Shown here: piece by piece, positions 1-5,480 of the stretch
How the letters are laid out: each line of letters begins with the position of its first letter
How positions within the stretch are numbered: position 1 is the first letter of the stretch
NCBI GenBank assembly: GCA_016873595.1
Contig: VGWZ01000129.1
Span: 1 to 5,653, forward strand
Length of the DNA stretch: 5,653 nucleotides
Reading direction: 5' to 3'
Source: Nitrospira sp.
Lineage (GTDB): Bacteria; Nitrospirota; Thermodesulfovibrionia; Thermodesulfovibrionales; SM23-35
The notes under the pieces: model-generated
What the model was told of the DNA's origin: nothing
The model's database searches: none
What the model saw: the letters and a program-made list of their open reading frames with translations, nothing else
Made by a program: the position numbers and the translations under genes

Positions 1-30
1 TGAGTAAGAGCACATGGCTTGTATTTCTGT

Positions 31-88
31 CATTCCCGCAGTCCTTAAGCGGGAATCCAGGGTTTCCCGTGAAAACGGGAATCCAGTT
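31..88. repeat. Two tandem dRS3-like GGGAATCCAG hairpins
   Basis: Two successive inverted repeats, each followed by CCAG. The first pairs ATTCCCGC (32-39) with GCGGGAAT (49-56), a perfect 8-bp stem around a 9-nt loop. The second pairs TTCCCGT (64-70) with ACGGGAA (75-81) around a GAAA loop. The ATTCCC-N-GGGAAT layout is that of dispersed repeats such as Neisseria dRS3, and similar elements are abundant in several environmental Gram-negative groups. They probably mark an intergenic boundary. As RNA they could also act as hairpins, but no U-tract follows, so a classical terminator is not supported. Confidence 0.7.
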
Positions 89-203
89 CCTTTAGTTCCC
101 TGCTTTCACAGGTCTATTTGAATCAACAAGAGGTTCTCGGTTATACCTACAAAGTGTGAGGATTAGCCTATATCAAAAATTGATGATTTCTGGAAGAAAG
201 AGA

Positions 204-269
204 GTATAACGTTTTCGGCGCAGACGAAGCCATTAGGTTTGGGCTTTAGCCGTTTGTGCTGTGTTAGGC
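204..269 (-). repeat. attC-like site overlapping the end of the HEPN-like gene
   Basis: Read on the minus strand, the site opens with GCCTAAC (269-263), a perfect match to the integron consensus RYYYAAC, and ends with GTTATAC (210-204), close to GTTRRRY. Between them is an imperfect dyad: AAGCC pairs with GGCTT around a central loop, and CAGCACAAAC faces GTCTGCGCCG with 7 of 10 positions paired. The 66-bp length lies within the attC range, and the gene's TAA (233-235) falls inside the site, as is common for cassette genes. If the cassette were excised, the G at 210 would join the TTAGGC at 1061-1056 and recreate GTTAGGC, the exact complement of GCCTAAC. No integrase or neighbouring attC array is visible, so this is suggestive only. 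Confidence 0.4.
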
Positions 270-1039
270 ACAGTTGGCCTTGCATTCACGAACTTTTTCT
301 TCGCTCGTTTGTGTGTAAAATGAATACAGTCTATGGCAGCATCGCATACTTTCACAACGTATTCAATAGAAGTATCCAGATGCTCGCCCATCTTTTTATG
401 ACCCGTTTTTAAGCAATAAGTCTTGTCAGTAATTCCCAGGTTATGAACTACTATATTCCTGCGGTATGACGCCTCTCTAATAATCGGCCAAAGCAGAAAA
501 TCTCTTACAAAATTAATATTGAACTTTGCATTAAAATAGTTGGCAACATCATCCACACTATCATATGCTAAGCCAGCAACCTCTTTTTCTGCCATGTACC
601 TTACAAGTTCTCTCATGGACTGGAATGTTGCAACCTCTTCGAAAATTAAAATCTTTTTGCTGCTCAATATTTCACTACGTGAAGTCAGGATAGCTCTAAG
701 ATAATCTTTAACAAATGCTTCAAAAAATGAAATTAGATAGACAAGCGTCATCTCCGCTAAAAACTCACTGTGTTTACTGCCTGTCAGACATCGAATCACA
801 TAATTTATGACTTTTTTTGAAGCTGAAATATATTCATCTTTTCCTCTTCCTTCTAAATCATTTCTAAGATGGTCTATTATATTTTGTAAATCTTGTTTAT
901 CTTTCTCCGAGAAAGGCTTTTGCTTAGTTGAATGTTTACGAACGATAGCTTTGTAAGTCCCGGTCAAAAAGTCCTTGATCATTAAGACTTCATCAAGAAA
1001 GTGTCGGTGTAAATTATCCAGTTCATCTGCAAGATTCAT
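233..1039 (-). CDS. HEPN-like protein with R-x4-H motif
   Basis: A 268-residue, mainly helical, soluble protein with no signal peptide. Two features suggest a HEPN fold of the RiboL-PSP/MAE_28990 type. One is the helix around residues 92-118 (LVYLISFFEAFVKDYL). The other is a later helix with RNIVVHN, placing Arg194 and His199 in the R-x4-H arrangement used as the RNase active site in many HEPN toxins and defence proteins. The segment after it (LGITDKTYCLKTG, 201-213) resembles what commonly follows that motif in such proteins. The ATG at 1039 is preceded by an A-rich stretch with no good Shine-Dalgarno, and no better start is seen. The lysine-rich C-terminus runs into an attC-like site. HEPN membership and any RNase activity are inferred from motif and helix pattern; no partner toxin or antitoxin adjoins it. 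Confidence 0.72.
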   Translation of the reverse strand: MNLADELDNLHRHFLDEVLMIKDFLTGTYKAIVRKHSTKQKPFSEKDKQDLQNIIDHLRNDLEGRGKDEYISASKKVINYVIRCLTGSKHSEFLAEMTLVYLISFFEAFVKDYLRAILTSRSEILSSKKILIFEEVATFQSMRELVRYMAEKEVAGLAYDSVDDVANYFNAKFNINFVRDFLLWPIIREASYRRNIVVHNLGITDKTYCLKTGHKKMGEHLDTSIEYVVKVCDAAIDCIHFTHKRAKKKFVNARPTVPNTAQTAKAQT

Positions 1040-1146
1040 TTTTTATTTCAATTGCGCCTAATTGTTCATAGACGAACTATTTTGTCTATCCCTCCAATTT
1101 GGCAGTATTAATTTTTTTTCTTGTTTCTTTTTCTTAATGCCTCAAT
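1040..1146. other. Upstream region of the HEPN-like gene: nested dyad and A-rich tract
   Basis: The segment holds a two-part inverted repeat at 1056-1102. GCCTAATTG pairs with CAATTTGGC (8 of 9), and inside it ATAGAC (1068-1073) pairs with GTCTAT (1084-1089). The left arm carries TTAGGC on the minus strand, 17-22 nt before the gene's ATG, which is the proposed cassette boundary; the base before it is A rather than the G required in an intact attC. A purine-rich tract (minus strand) occupies about 1109-1137. I see no convincing promoter hexamers. Confidence 0.4.
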
Positions 1147-1229
1147 TTAACCTTTTGTTGAAGGTTTACAGACCTTGCAGGGAACATACCCGCTGCTAAA
1201 GCCTCTTTGACTAACTTAAATGTCACCAT
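1147..1229 (-). pseudogene. Frameshifted relic of an Ada-type metal-binding tail
   Basis: Two minus-strand reading frames join into one recognisable C-terminus. From the ATG at 1229 one frame reads MVTFKLVKEALAAG. Near 1187-1191 the continuation moves to another frame reading GYVPCKVCKPSTKG and then TAA (1147-1149). The composite KEALAAGYVPCKVCKP matches the GYxPCxxCxP end of Ada N-terminal metal-binding modules, which also occur as tails on thermonuclease-like proteins. The upstream part of such a module, with its additional cysteine or histidine ligands, is missing, because the membrane-protein gene stops only 18 bases before this relic begins. A one-base loss near 1189 would explain the frame change. 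It is most likely a non-functional remnant. Confidence 0.6.
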
Positions 1230-1247
1230 GAATATCTGAATGCCTTC

Positions 1248-2057
1248 CTATCTATTTTGATAGTATTTTTGACGGCATGAAACTGAACAAAACTTTTGAT
1301 TCTTTCTCCAAGGTATAAATTTTTTCTTACAATATATACATTCAATTTCTGATGACTTTTCTTTCTCGTGGTTTGACTCGAACCCTTCTATCTTAGATGC
1401 ATGAATCTTATTTGACATGTCATTAATCGTAGGCTTTTCATCATTAAAATCCGATATTTTATAACCAAGTTTCTTCCTCAGTTCCTCTATGTCTTTTTCA
1501 GAAATTATATTCTTAAATGCAGGTTGTTTCCGTAACTCTTCAAGCTTTTCAAGGTCTTTCAATTCATGTTCAAGGTGTTCTCTTGTAATTCGTTCACGCT
1601 CAGCCTTGCTCATTAGAAGTTCACTACATGGATAATCCAAAGCCCTATAATCAGATTCACTCCTTGGATTGACATCAAAGATTGCTGTTATAAAAAGAGT
1701 GATACTAATTAAATCAATAACCACCCATGCTTCTTTGTAAAGATAGATTGGGTCAACAGGATTATACACTATCAAGGTTGTACACATTATGACTGCCCAA
1801 GCCCATCTACCAGCGCACCAAGCAATTAACCCTACAAACAATGCAACTGCTGCTATAAACCACCTTAAAAGGATGTAATAAACATAGGGTAGATTGAATG
1901 TTGTGGCTGTGGCAAGGAAAAGCATCACAGATGCCATCAGGCAAGCTATGTTTTTGACTCTTAGAACTTTAAATGCACATGGGTATTCTTCATACGAGGG
2001 CTTTTTTAAAATACACTTCTCAATAAATCTTTCATTATCTCTCTCGTCAGTGCCCAT
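1248..2057 (-). CDS. DUF6804-like membrane protein with C-terminal zinc finger
   Basis: A 269-residue protein from the ATG at 2057. An in-frame TTG at 2072 would add five residues, but ATG is preferred, with a GGGG stretch about ten bases upstream. There are four hydrophobic segments, at about 36-52, 60-80, 84-99 and 111-128. LRW (64-66), YNPVDP (98-103) and the W-x-x-I-D pair (111-115) resemble the small DUF6804 membrane family. A charged, probably coiled-coil stretch follows (about 150-200), then a C-terminal finger with Cys240, Cys243, Cys257 and Cys261 in a CxxC...FCSxxC pattern, as in FCS-type treble-clef fingers. It probably sits in the inner membrane with a cytosolic metal-binding tail. 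The family core is much shorter, so the coiled coil and finger are an extension. Function is unknown; nucleic acid or protein binding by the tail is a guess. Confidence 0.8.
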   Translation of the reverse strand: MGTDERDNERFIEKCILKKPSYEEYPCAFKVLRVKNIACLMASVMLFLATATTFNLPYVYYILLRWFIAAVALFVGLIAWCAGRWAWAVIMCTTLIVYNPVDPIYLYKEAWVVIDLISITLFITAIFDVNPRSESDYRALDYPCSELLMSKAERERITREHLEHELKDLEKLEELRKQPAFKNIISEKDIEELRKKLGYKISDFNDEKPTINDMSNKIHASKIEGFESNHEKEKSSEIECIYCKKKFIPWRKNQKFCSVSCRQKYYQNR

Positions 2058-2099
2058 TTTCTCATGCCCCAAGGTTGTCCATAATACATGCCCAAAACA

Positions 2100-2534
2100 T
2101 TATTTTATTTCCTTCTTATATCCATAATCTTGAACAATCCCTGTATCTTTATCAATCCAAATCATTAGGGTATTTTTCTTTTCTTCCCTTACCTCGAAAT
2201 AGCCACCGCCATGGACAAGCCCTACTTTTTCTTCATATTCATAAATGTAGATTTCCTGGTTTTTGCCTACCGCTATCTCTTGTTTTGCTGCAATATCAAC
2301 ATCACCTGTCACCGCACTTTTCGAAGTCACTACACCTCCAGCATCAATGATTTTGTCTGGAGCACCGAACATTTTTAAAACATCACTTCTGTTAGTCTTT
2401 CCTACTTCTATTTTCTTTATAGCCAGTTCATCTATCCGACTACCTTTCACATGGGTCGTGACACAACTTAAAAGAAATGAGTTAAATATCAAAACCAAAG
2501 CTAAGCGGCTCATAATAAAAATAATTCTTCTCAT
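2100..2534 (-). CDS. BamE/SmpA-like outer-membrane lipoprotein
   Basis: A 144-residue lipoprotein. An N-terminal signal peptide (charged MRR, hydrophobic 11-22) ends in a lipobox LLSC with Cys24 as the lipidated residue. The mature part begins with the pattern I-x-x-G-x-(8)-FGAP (IEVGKTNRSDVLKMFGAP, 42-59), the helical start of the BamE/SmpA/OmlA fold. It continues with beta-strand segments (EIYIYEYEE, TLMIWIDKDTG) that fit the rest of that domain. The Shine-Dalgarno GGAGGTGAT immediately upstream (about 2538-2546) fixes the start. True BamE helps fold outer-membrane proteins in the BAM complex, but many stand-alone lipoproteins share the fold, and the context here gives no BAM genes. It is best called a BamE-fold lipoprotein of unknown role, probably periplasmic-facing. 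Confidence 0.85.
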   Translation of the reverse strand: MRRIIFIMSRLALVLIFNSFLLSCVTTHVKGSRIDELAIKKIEVGKTNRSDVLKMFGAPDKIIDAGGVVTSKSAVTGDVDIAAKQEIAVGKNQEIYIYEYEEKVGLVHGGGYFEVREEKKNTLMIWIDKDTGIVQDYGYKKEIK

Positions 2535-2540
2535 GACATC

Positions 2541-2546
2541 ACCTCC
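2541..2546 (-). promoter_or_regulatory. Strong ribosome binding site for the BamE-like gene
   Basis: On the minus strand the sequence is GGAGGTGAT with the GGAGGT core here, six bases before the ATG at 2534. It is one of the best Shine-Dalgarno sites in the window and decides the start over the internal Met8. Confidence 0.85.
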
Positions 2547-2558
2547 AATCGTATCCTT

Positions 2559-2573
2559 GAAGGTAGTACCTTC
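2559..2573. repeat. Short near-perfect palindrome upstream of the lipoprotein gene
   Basis: GAAGGTA and TACCTTC flank a single central G, a 7-bp arm on each side. It lies 25 bases upstream of the lipoprotein ATG, just before its ribosome binding site. The arm length and tight centre suit a repressor operator better than an RNA hairpin, since the loop is too small. No promoter is confidently placed beside it. Confidence 0.35.
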
Positions 2574-2645
2574 CTAAATAGTGGTGGATTCTGTGACATA
2601 TTTCCTTCCTTTTTGACCCTTGAAGGATTCCCTATTTCATACAAT

Positions 2646-2731
2646 TTACTTCATCAACCATTTTATCGCTCCCTTCCCCGTTGCTTTTCTTGGGATATCT
2701 CGTAAATCAAAACATAACTTTGTTTGACCAT
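2646..2731 (-). pseudogene. Possible decayed coding fragment
   Basis: In the gap between the two flanking minus-strand genes, one frame from the ATG at 2731 reads MVKQSYVLIYEISQEKQRGRER then TAA (2663-2665). A second frame reads FDLRDIPRKATGKGAIKWLMK, ending with TAA at 2646-2648. Both look protein-like, and splicing them gives YVLIYEIPRKATGKG, which suggests a small frameshifted gene. No clear ribosome binding site precedes the ATG. The family is not recognised. It may equally be chance, as the stretch is short. Confidence 0.22.
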
Positions 2732-2757
2732 CTTAGCACCAAGGAAGGTTTTACTTT

Positions 2758-3420
2758 TTACATGTTACTCCAACCAAAGCAATCGCTTGCATCAAAATAC
2801 TGTTCCATGTCCTGTCTGTAGTCTTTTATAGAGCTGAGTTTCCCATCTATGCCATTAAAGAAATGATAAAGTTCATTCATCCTTTGACATAAGATACGAA
2901 GGTTTATCCGATGTTTACCGGTCAAGGTTTGATCAAGATTCTTCGTTATGGGATATCTAAAAGAAAAAGAAGTTTTGTCCAATATATGGAATTGTTTGAT
3001 ATAGTCTTCTACTATATCGTGGTCTTGTTGTTCTTTTGGGCTTGCATCTTCCTGTATTATAGGTTTTGTCTTTTCCCAGAGTTTCTTAAGATTATGACCT
3101 GTATCCTTAATAAGTTTTTTCTTTGCTGATCTATCACCATCACCGTAAACTAAAATAATCCATTTTAGCTCTAACTCGATAAACTGGCGATACAAAAATA
3201 GGATAGGGAATATATGTGTATCTAATTGTTCGATGTTCTTTGACACCAATGCCTGTTGTACGAGTTCGTCTGCTGCTTTTTTGTATCCCGTCATATAGCC
3301 TGTATACTGAAGCCAAACGTCTCCCCATCCAATGCGAGAGAACTCATGGTAGTCACCCTGATTAACAAAAAGTTTTGCACCCTTTTGCGGCCATGGGATA
3401 CCCATACTTAAGGATATCAT
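2758..3420 (-). CDS. Helical protein of unknown function, possibly HEPN-like
   Basis: A 220-residue soluble protein with no signal peptide or membrane segment. Conserved-looking elements are LYRQFIELELKWII (76-89), in an amphipathic helix; GHNLKKLW (108-115); and FSFRYPI (152-158). The order 'YRxxxELxLK helix, then HxLxxLW, then FRYP' recalls a widespread group of uncharacterised helical proteins, often in accessory or defence neighbourhoods, that look HEPN-like in topology. The canonical R-x4-6-H motif is not apparent, so catalytic activity is not predicted. GAGGTGAT (3426-3433 on the minus strand) lies five bases from the ATG at 3420 and supports that start over Met6. It is separated from its neighbours by more than 200 bases on each side, so it is probably transcribed on its own. 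Confidence 0.72.
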   Translation of the reverse strand: MISLSMGIPWPQKGAKLFVNQGDYHEFSRIGWGDVWLQYTGYMTGYKKAADELVQQALVSKNIEQLDTHIFPILFLYRQFIELELKWIILVYGDGDRSAKKKLIKDTGHNLKKLWEKTKPIIQEDASPKEQQDHDIVEDYIKQFHILDKTSFSFRYPITKNLDQTLTGKHRINLRILCQRMNELYHFFNGIDGKLSSIKDYRQDMEQYFDASDCFGWSNM

Positions 3421-3425
3421 ATGAA

Positions 3426-3433
3426 ATCACCTC
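3426..3433 (-). promoter_or_regulatory. Ribosome binding site of the helical protein gene
   Basis: GAGGTGAT on the minus strand, five bases from the ATG at 3420. It selects the first methionine over Met6. Confidence 0.8.
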
Positions 3434-3494
3434 TCTCTTAATAAATGCTTAAATGATTCACTACCGATTATTGGTTATAATCTACAACATTTTA

Positions 3495-3509
3495 CAATTT
3501 TTAAAATTG
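3495..3509. repeat. AT-rich palindrome
   Basis: CAATTTT and AAAATTG flank one central T. It lies between the yjbQ relic and the gene starting at 3420, about 75 bases upstream of that gene. It could be an operator or simply AT-rich sequence. The stem has almost no GC, so it is not a good intrinsic terminator. Confidence 0.25.
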
Positions 3510-3538
3510 AGGACTACAGGAAGGAAGTTGTTATCATC

Positions 3539-3656
3539 TCATTCACCAATTATCTTCACCACCACCCTTTTTCTCTGTCTTCCATCAAACTCTCCATAGA
3601 AAATCTGCTCCCAGGGGCCAAAATCCAGTTTGTCATTTCCAATAATTACAATTTTA
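3539..3656 (-). pseudogene. Detached 3' end of a second yjbQ copy
   Basis: Translated on the minus strand, this stretch ends in [30 protein letters not shown] and a TGA at 3539-3541. Of the last 30 residues, 28 equal those of the intact yjbQ at 4300-4716; the changes are R to Q and L to V. Over those 31 codons I count ten base differences, eight of them synonymous. The copy therefore diverged while still under protein-level selection and only later lost its front. Upstream, similarity fades around KIVIIGND, and a TAG stands in frame shortly before, so no start exists. Similarity also stops at the stop codon on the other side. It is a remnant, not a working gene. Confidence 0.85.
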
Positions 3657-3697
3657 AACAATAAGCCATAGGGTGGGTATATCTACAAGAGAGTCAG

Positions 3698-3913
3698 TTA
3701 TCCTTTGATGGGCTCAAATGTATGCTCTACTTTATACCTTGCAACTTTTTTCCCTCGGACTTCCTCTTTTATTTTAAAAGGCACATCTTTATCTATAAAA
3801 TCAAGCTCAGCACCGTCCATTATAGTATCTATAACCTCTGGATGGTCGATTAAATACCTTATAAAATCAAATGTTATTCCTATGTTTCTTTCTATATACT
3901 CTTTTTTTGTCAT
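3698..3913 (-). CDS. DUF5647-like small protein, second gene of a coupled pair
   Basis: A 71-residue protein. The first half (RNIGITFDFIRYLIDHPEVIDTIMDGAELDFI, in two parts at 9-24 and 25-40) fits the DUF5647 pattern of a helix, the 'F-x-RYLxxHPE' turn, then a P/M-DGA-x-hydrophobic strand. The second half is charged and ends in beta-like KVARYKVEHTF. Its ATG shares one base with the stop of the gene before it (TAATG at 3913), and a GGGGAT stretch inside that gene serves as ribosome binding site, so translation is coupled. No biochemical role is known to me for this family. The two-gene, overlapping layout and small sizes resemble a toxin-antitoxin or similar paired module, but that is inference from layout only. 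Confidence 0.78.
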   Translation of the reverse strand: MTKKEYIERNIGITFDFIRYLIDHPEVIDTIMDGAELDFIDKDVPFKIKEEVRGKKVARYKVEHTFEPIKG

Positions 3914-4230
3914 TATTTCATCCCCTTTTTAAATTTATCTTTATACCATTCCCATCTGTCTTTTATATCCTGCTCCGCATATGTTAAAGCATCTTTAAGA
4001 TTCTCTATAGGAATTGGCTGTTTTGTCTTTTCCCCTGTTGGAGTTAATACATCCCGATGGAAAAACCCGTGAGAACAATCATATCTCACTATGGGATACC
4101 ATTTGTCTTTTATTTTTGACTCGAATTGAACAACTATGTCTGTTACCTTTCCCTTTTCAATATTGATTTTTATCCTTAATCTATCATCACCATCAGGACT
4201 TAGTTTTTTTGTAAATTCTTTCTTACCCAT
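3913..4230 (-). CDS. DUF7718-like small protein, first gene of a coupled pair
   Basis: A 105-residue soluble protein. The N-terminal half is probably beta-sheet (LRIKINIEKGKVTDIVVQFES, within 18-38), followed by KWYPIVRYDCSHGFFHRD (43-60). The RYD-x-x-HGF-x-HRD signature looks like that of uncharacterised DUF7718-type proteins. The C-terminal half is helical (LKDALTYAEQDIKDRWEWYKDKF). Two histidines and two aspartates cluster at residues 51-60, and could form a metal or active site, though no activity is known. It is followed with a one-base overlap by the DUF5647-like gene. The 69-base upstream gap to yjbQ is very AT-rich and is the likely promoter location, but I could not assign clear -35 and -10 boxes. 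The ribosome binding site is weak. The family name is recalled from pattern and should be tested. Confidence 0.75.
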   Translation of the reverse strand: MGKKEFTKKLSPDGDDRLRIKINIEKGKVTDIVVQFESKIKDKWYPIVRYDCSHGFFHRDVLTPTGEKTKQPIPIENLKDALTYAEQDIKDRWEWYKDKFKKGMK

Positions 4231-4299
4231 AAGGTTCTTTGATTTTTTATGATGTTTTATATAATAACAAAATAGTTCAAATTTAATTAAGTAGGTTTA

Positions 4300-4716
4300 T
4301 CACTCCCCAATTATCTTCACCAGCACCCTTTTTCTCCGCCTTCCATCGAACTCCCCATAAAAAATCTGCTCCCATGGGCCGAAATCCAGTTTGCCATCGG
4401 TAATAGCAACCACAACCTCTCTCCCCATAATCTGGCGTTTCAGATGGGCATCTGCGTTATCCTCTCCGACATTGTGACGGTATTGAGAGACAGGCTCATG
4501 TGGAGCAAGTTTTTCAAGCCAGACATCAAAATCATGGTGAAGCCCTGATTCGTCATCGTTTATAAAAACAGATGCGGTTATGTGCATGGCATTTACAAGC
4601 ACAAGCCCTTCTTTAATGCCACTTTCCTTGAGACAGTTTTCAATCTCAGGGGTAATATTTATAAAAGCCCGGCGTGCCGGCGCATTAAACCACAATTCTT
4701 TACGATAGGTTTTCAT
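4300..4716 (-). CDS. yjbQ: YjbQ family protein (UPF0047)
   Basis: A 138-residue cytosolic protein, the usual length for YjbQ/UPF0047. Family marks are [18 protein letters not shown] (42-59), RHN (80-82), [12 protein letters not shown] (87-98), and the closing [14 protein letters not shown] (110-123) plus [11 protein letters not shown]. The conserved His45, His81, His91 and acidic residues are all present, so the protein should be functional. Members have been reported to have thiamin-phosphate synthase activity that can complement thiE mutants, and are therefore often annotated 'secondary thiamine-phosphate synthase', but the physiological role is uncertain. AAAGGAG (4729-4735 on the minus strand) lies about 12 bases before the ATG. 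A truncated second copy of its 3' end lies at 3539-3656, beyond the downstream gene pair. Confidence 0.93.
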   Translation of the reverse strand: MKTYRKELWFNAPARRAFINITPEIENCLKESGIKEGLVLVNAMHITASVFINDDESGLHHDFDVWLEKLAPHEPVSQYRHNVGEDNADAHLKRQIMGREVVVAITDGKLDFGPWEQIFYGEFDGRRRKRVLVKIIGE

Positions 4717-4771
4717 AGAATTTTTAGTCTCCTTTAAATATTATGCCGCACACTCTCATTTAGCTGAGCCT

Positions 4772-5480
4772 TTACTTTCTCTTGAGTTTGAGGAGCCTCG
4801 GGGAAAGAGTCTTAGTCGAATCAGTCCCCCGTTGGGTCGTGGGATAGATATATTCACGCTGAACGAGCTTAAGGTAATGGCATGTTTGAGTCGTTGGGTC
4901 AGAACAAGTCGGGAGCATCGTTTCGGAAATCGAAAAACAGCTGCCCCCGGTAAGAGTCTGGAGGTCGGAGCAATCTCGCGTGAAATAGTACACGTAAAAC
5001 TTTTCAGCATTGTTCACCTGCCAGGCATAGTCAAGGGCAGTGTTTTTTAACTGGTCGCTGTTGATGTTCGCGATGCCCTTCAATATAAGAGAGTCATTTA
5101 CGGATAATCCGACGTATGTGGCGTTGCCTGTTTCTGTGCCGAGCGTGCTTACTACCGCATAAATCTCCCCATTGTCAAGTGATAGATTCCCCACGGTTCC
5201 CTGATAAGTGGTGTCCTGAGTGTCAGCAAGGCAGTTCATCCCGATCTTCATGCACTCGGGGCCGACCATGTTGAGCTGCGACTGTAAATCAACAAAGTTG
5301 GTTGTCCCCTGATCAGAGCAATCGGCTATGGCACATGGCTTTCCCCACCTGCTGTTGACTGCCTCTACAAGGTTGGTAAGGTCGGTCCTCAACCAACTTT
5401 CATCGGCAGCGGTCCTGGTTTCGAGCACAACCGGCCCGTAGGGTTGAGTCAGCCGTTCGTGCCTCGTGTCCCTAACGAGA
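4772..5480 (-). pseudogene. 3' part of a gene for a cysteine-rich, probably exported protein, cut by an IS
   Basis: The open frame gives about 235 residues, ending in a lysine- and arginine-rich tail (LLKLKRK) and TAA at 4772-4774. It has no signal peptide or convincing start: a GTG at 5428 would give 218 residues, but no Shine-Dalgarno precedes it, and protein-like sequence (VRDTRHERLTQPYGPVV) continues upstream into the IS end near 5480. Eight cysteines (32, 37, 59, 66, 153, 164, 175 and 183 from the GTG), often in C-x4-11-C pairs, with many Asn, Thr and Ser, suggest a disulfide-bonded secreted or surface protein. I do not recognise the family; a pilus-associated or surface-layer protein is only a possibility. 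The region is visibly GC-richer than the rest of the window, suggesting a different origin or the surrounding core genome. Confidence 0.6.

Noticed and set aside
109..159. Plus-strand gene end reading QVYLNQQEVLGYTYKV and stopping at TGA
   Set aside because: It is only 16 codons after the repeat, with no family recognised and no support upstream. It could be the tail of a lost gene, but this cannot be shown.
1056..1102. Second independent attC site at the nested dyad
   Set aside because: At 47 bp it is shorter than known attC sites, and it lacks the required GTT core (ATT instead). It is kept only as a possible boundary remnant.
1161..1176. AAGGT/ACCTT hairpin as a terminator
   Set aside because: The 5-bp stem has no U-tract on either strand and lies within the Ada-type relic.
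1894..2577. Three overlapping plus-strand open frames opposite the membrane-protein and lipoprotein genes
   Set aside because: They lie antisense to two well-supported genes, have no ribosome binding sites, and their translations look like low-complexity shadows rich in Ser, Leu and His.
2911..3328. A plus-strand 72-codon frame and a minus-strand 62-codon frame within the helical protein gene
   Set aside because: Both are contained in the better-supported gene at 2758-3420 in other frames and show no independent motif.
3705..3932. Plus-strand 75-codon frame opposite the DUF5647-like gene
   Set aside because: It is antisense to a gene with a recognised family pattern and has no upstream ribosome binding site.
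4756..5050. Alternative frames, both strands, inside the cysteine-rich protein region
   Set aside because: Their translations are Arg/Ser-rich shadows, while the 4772-5480 frame has paired cysteines and consistent protein character.
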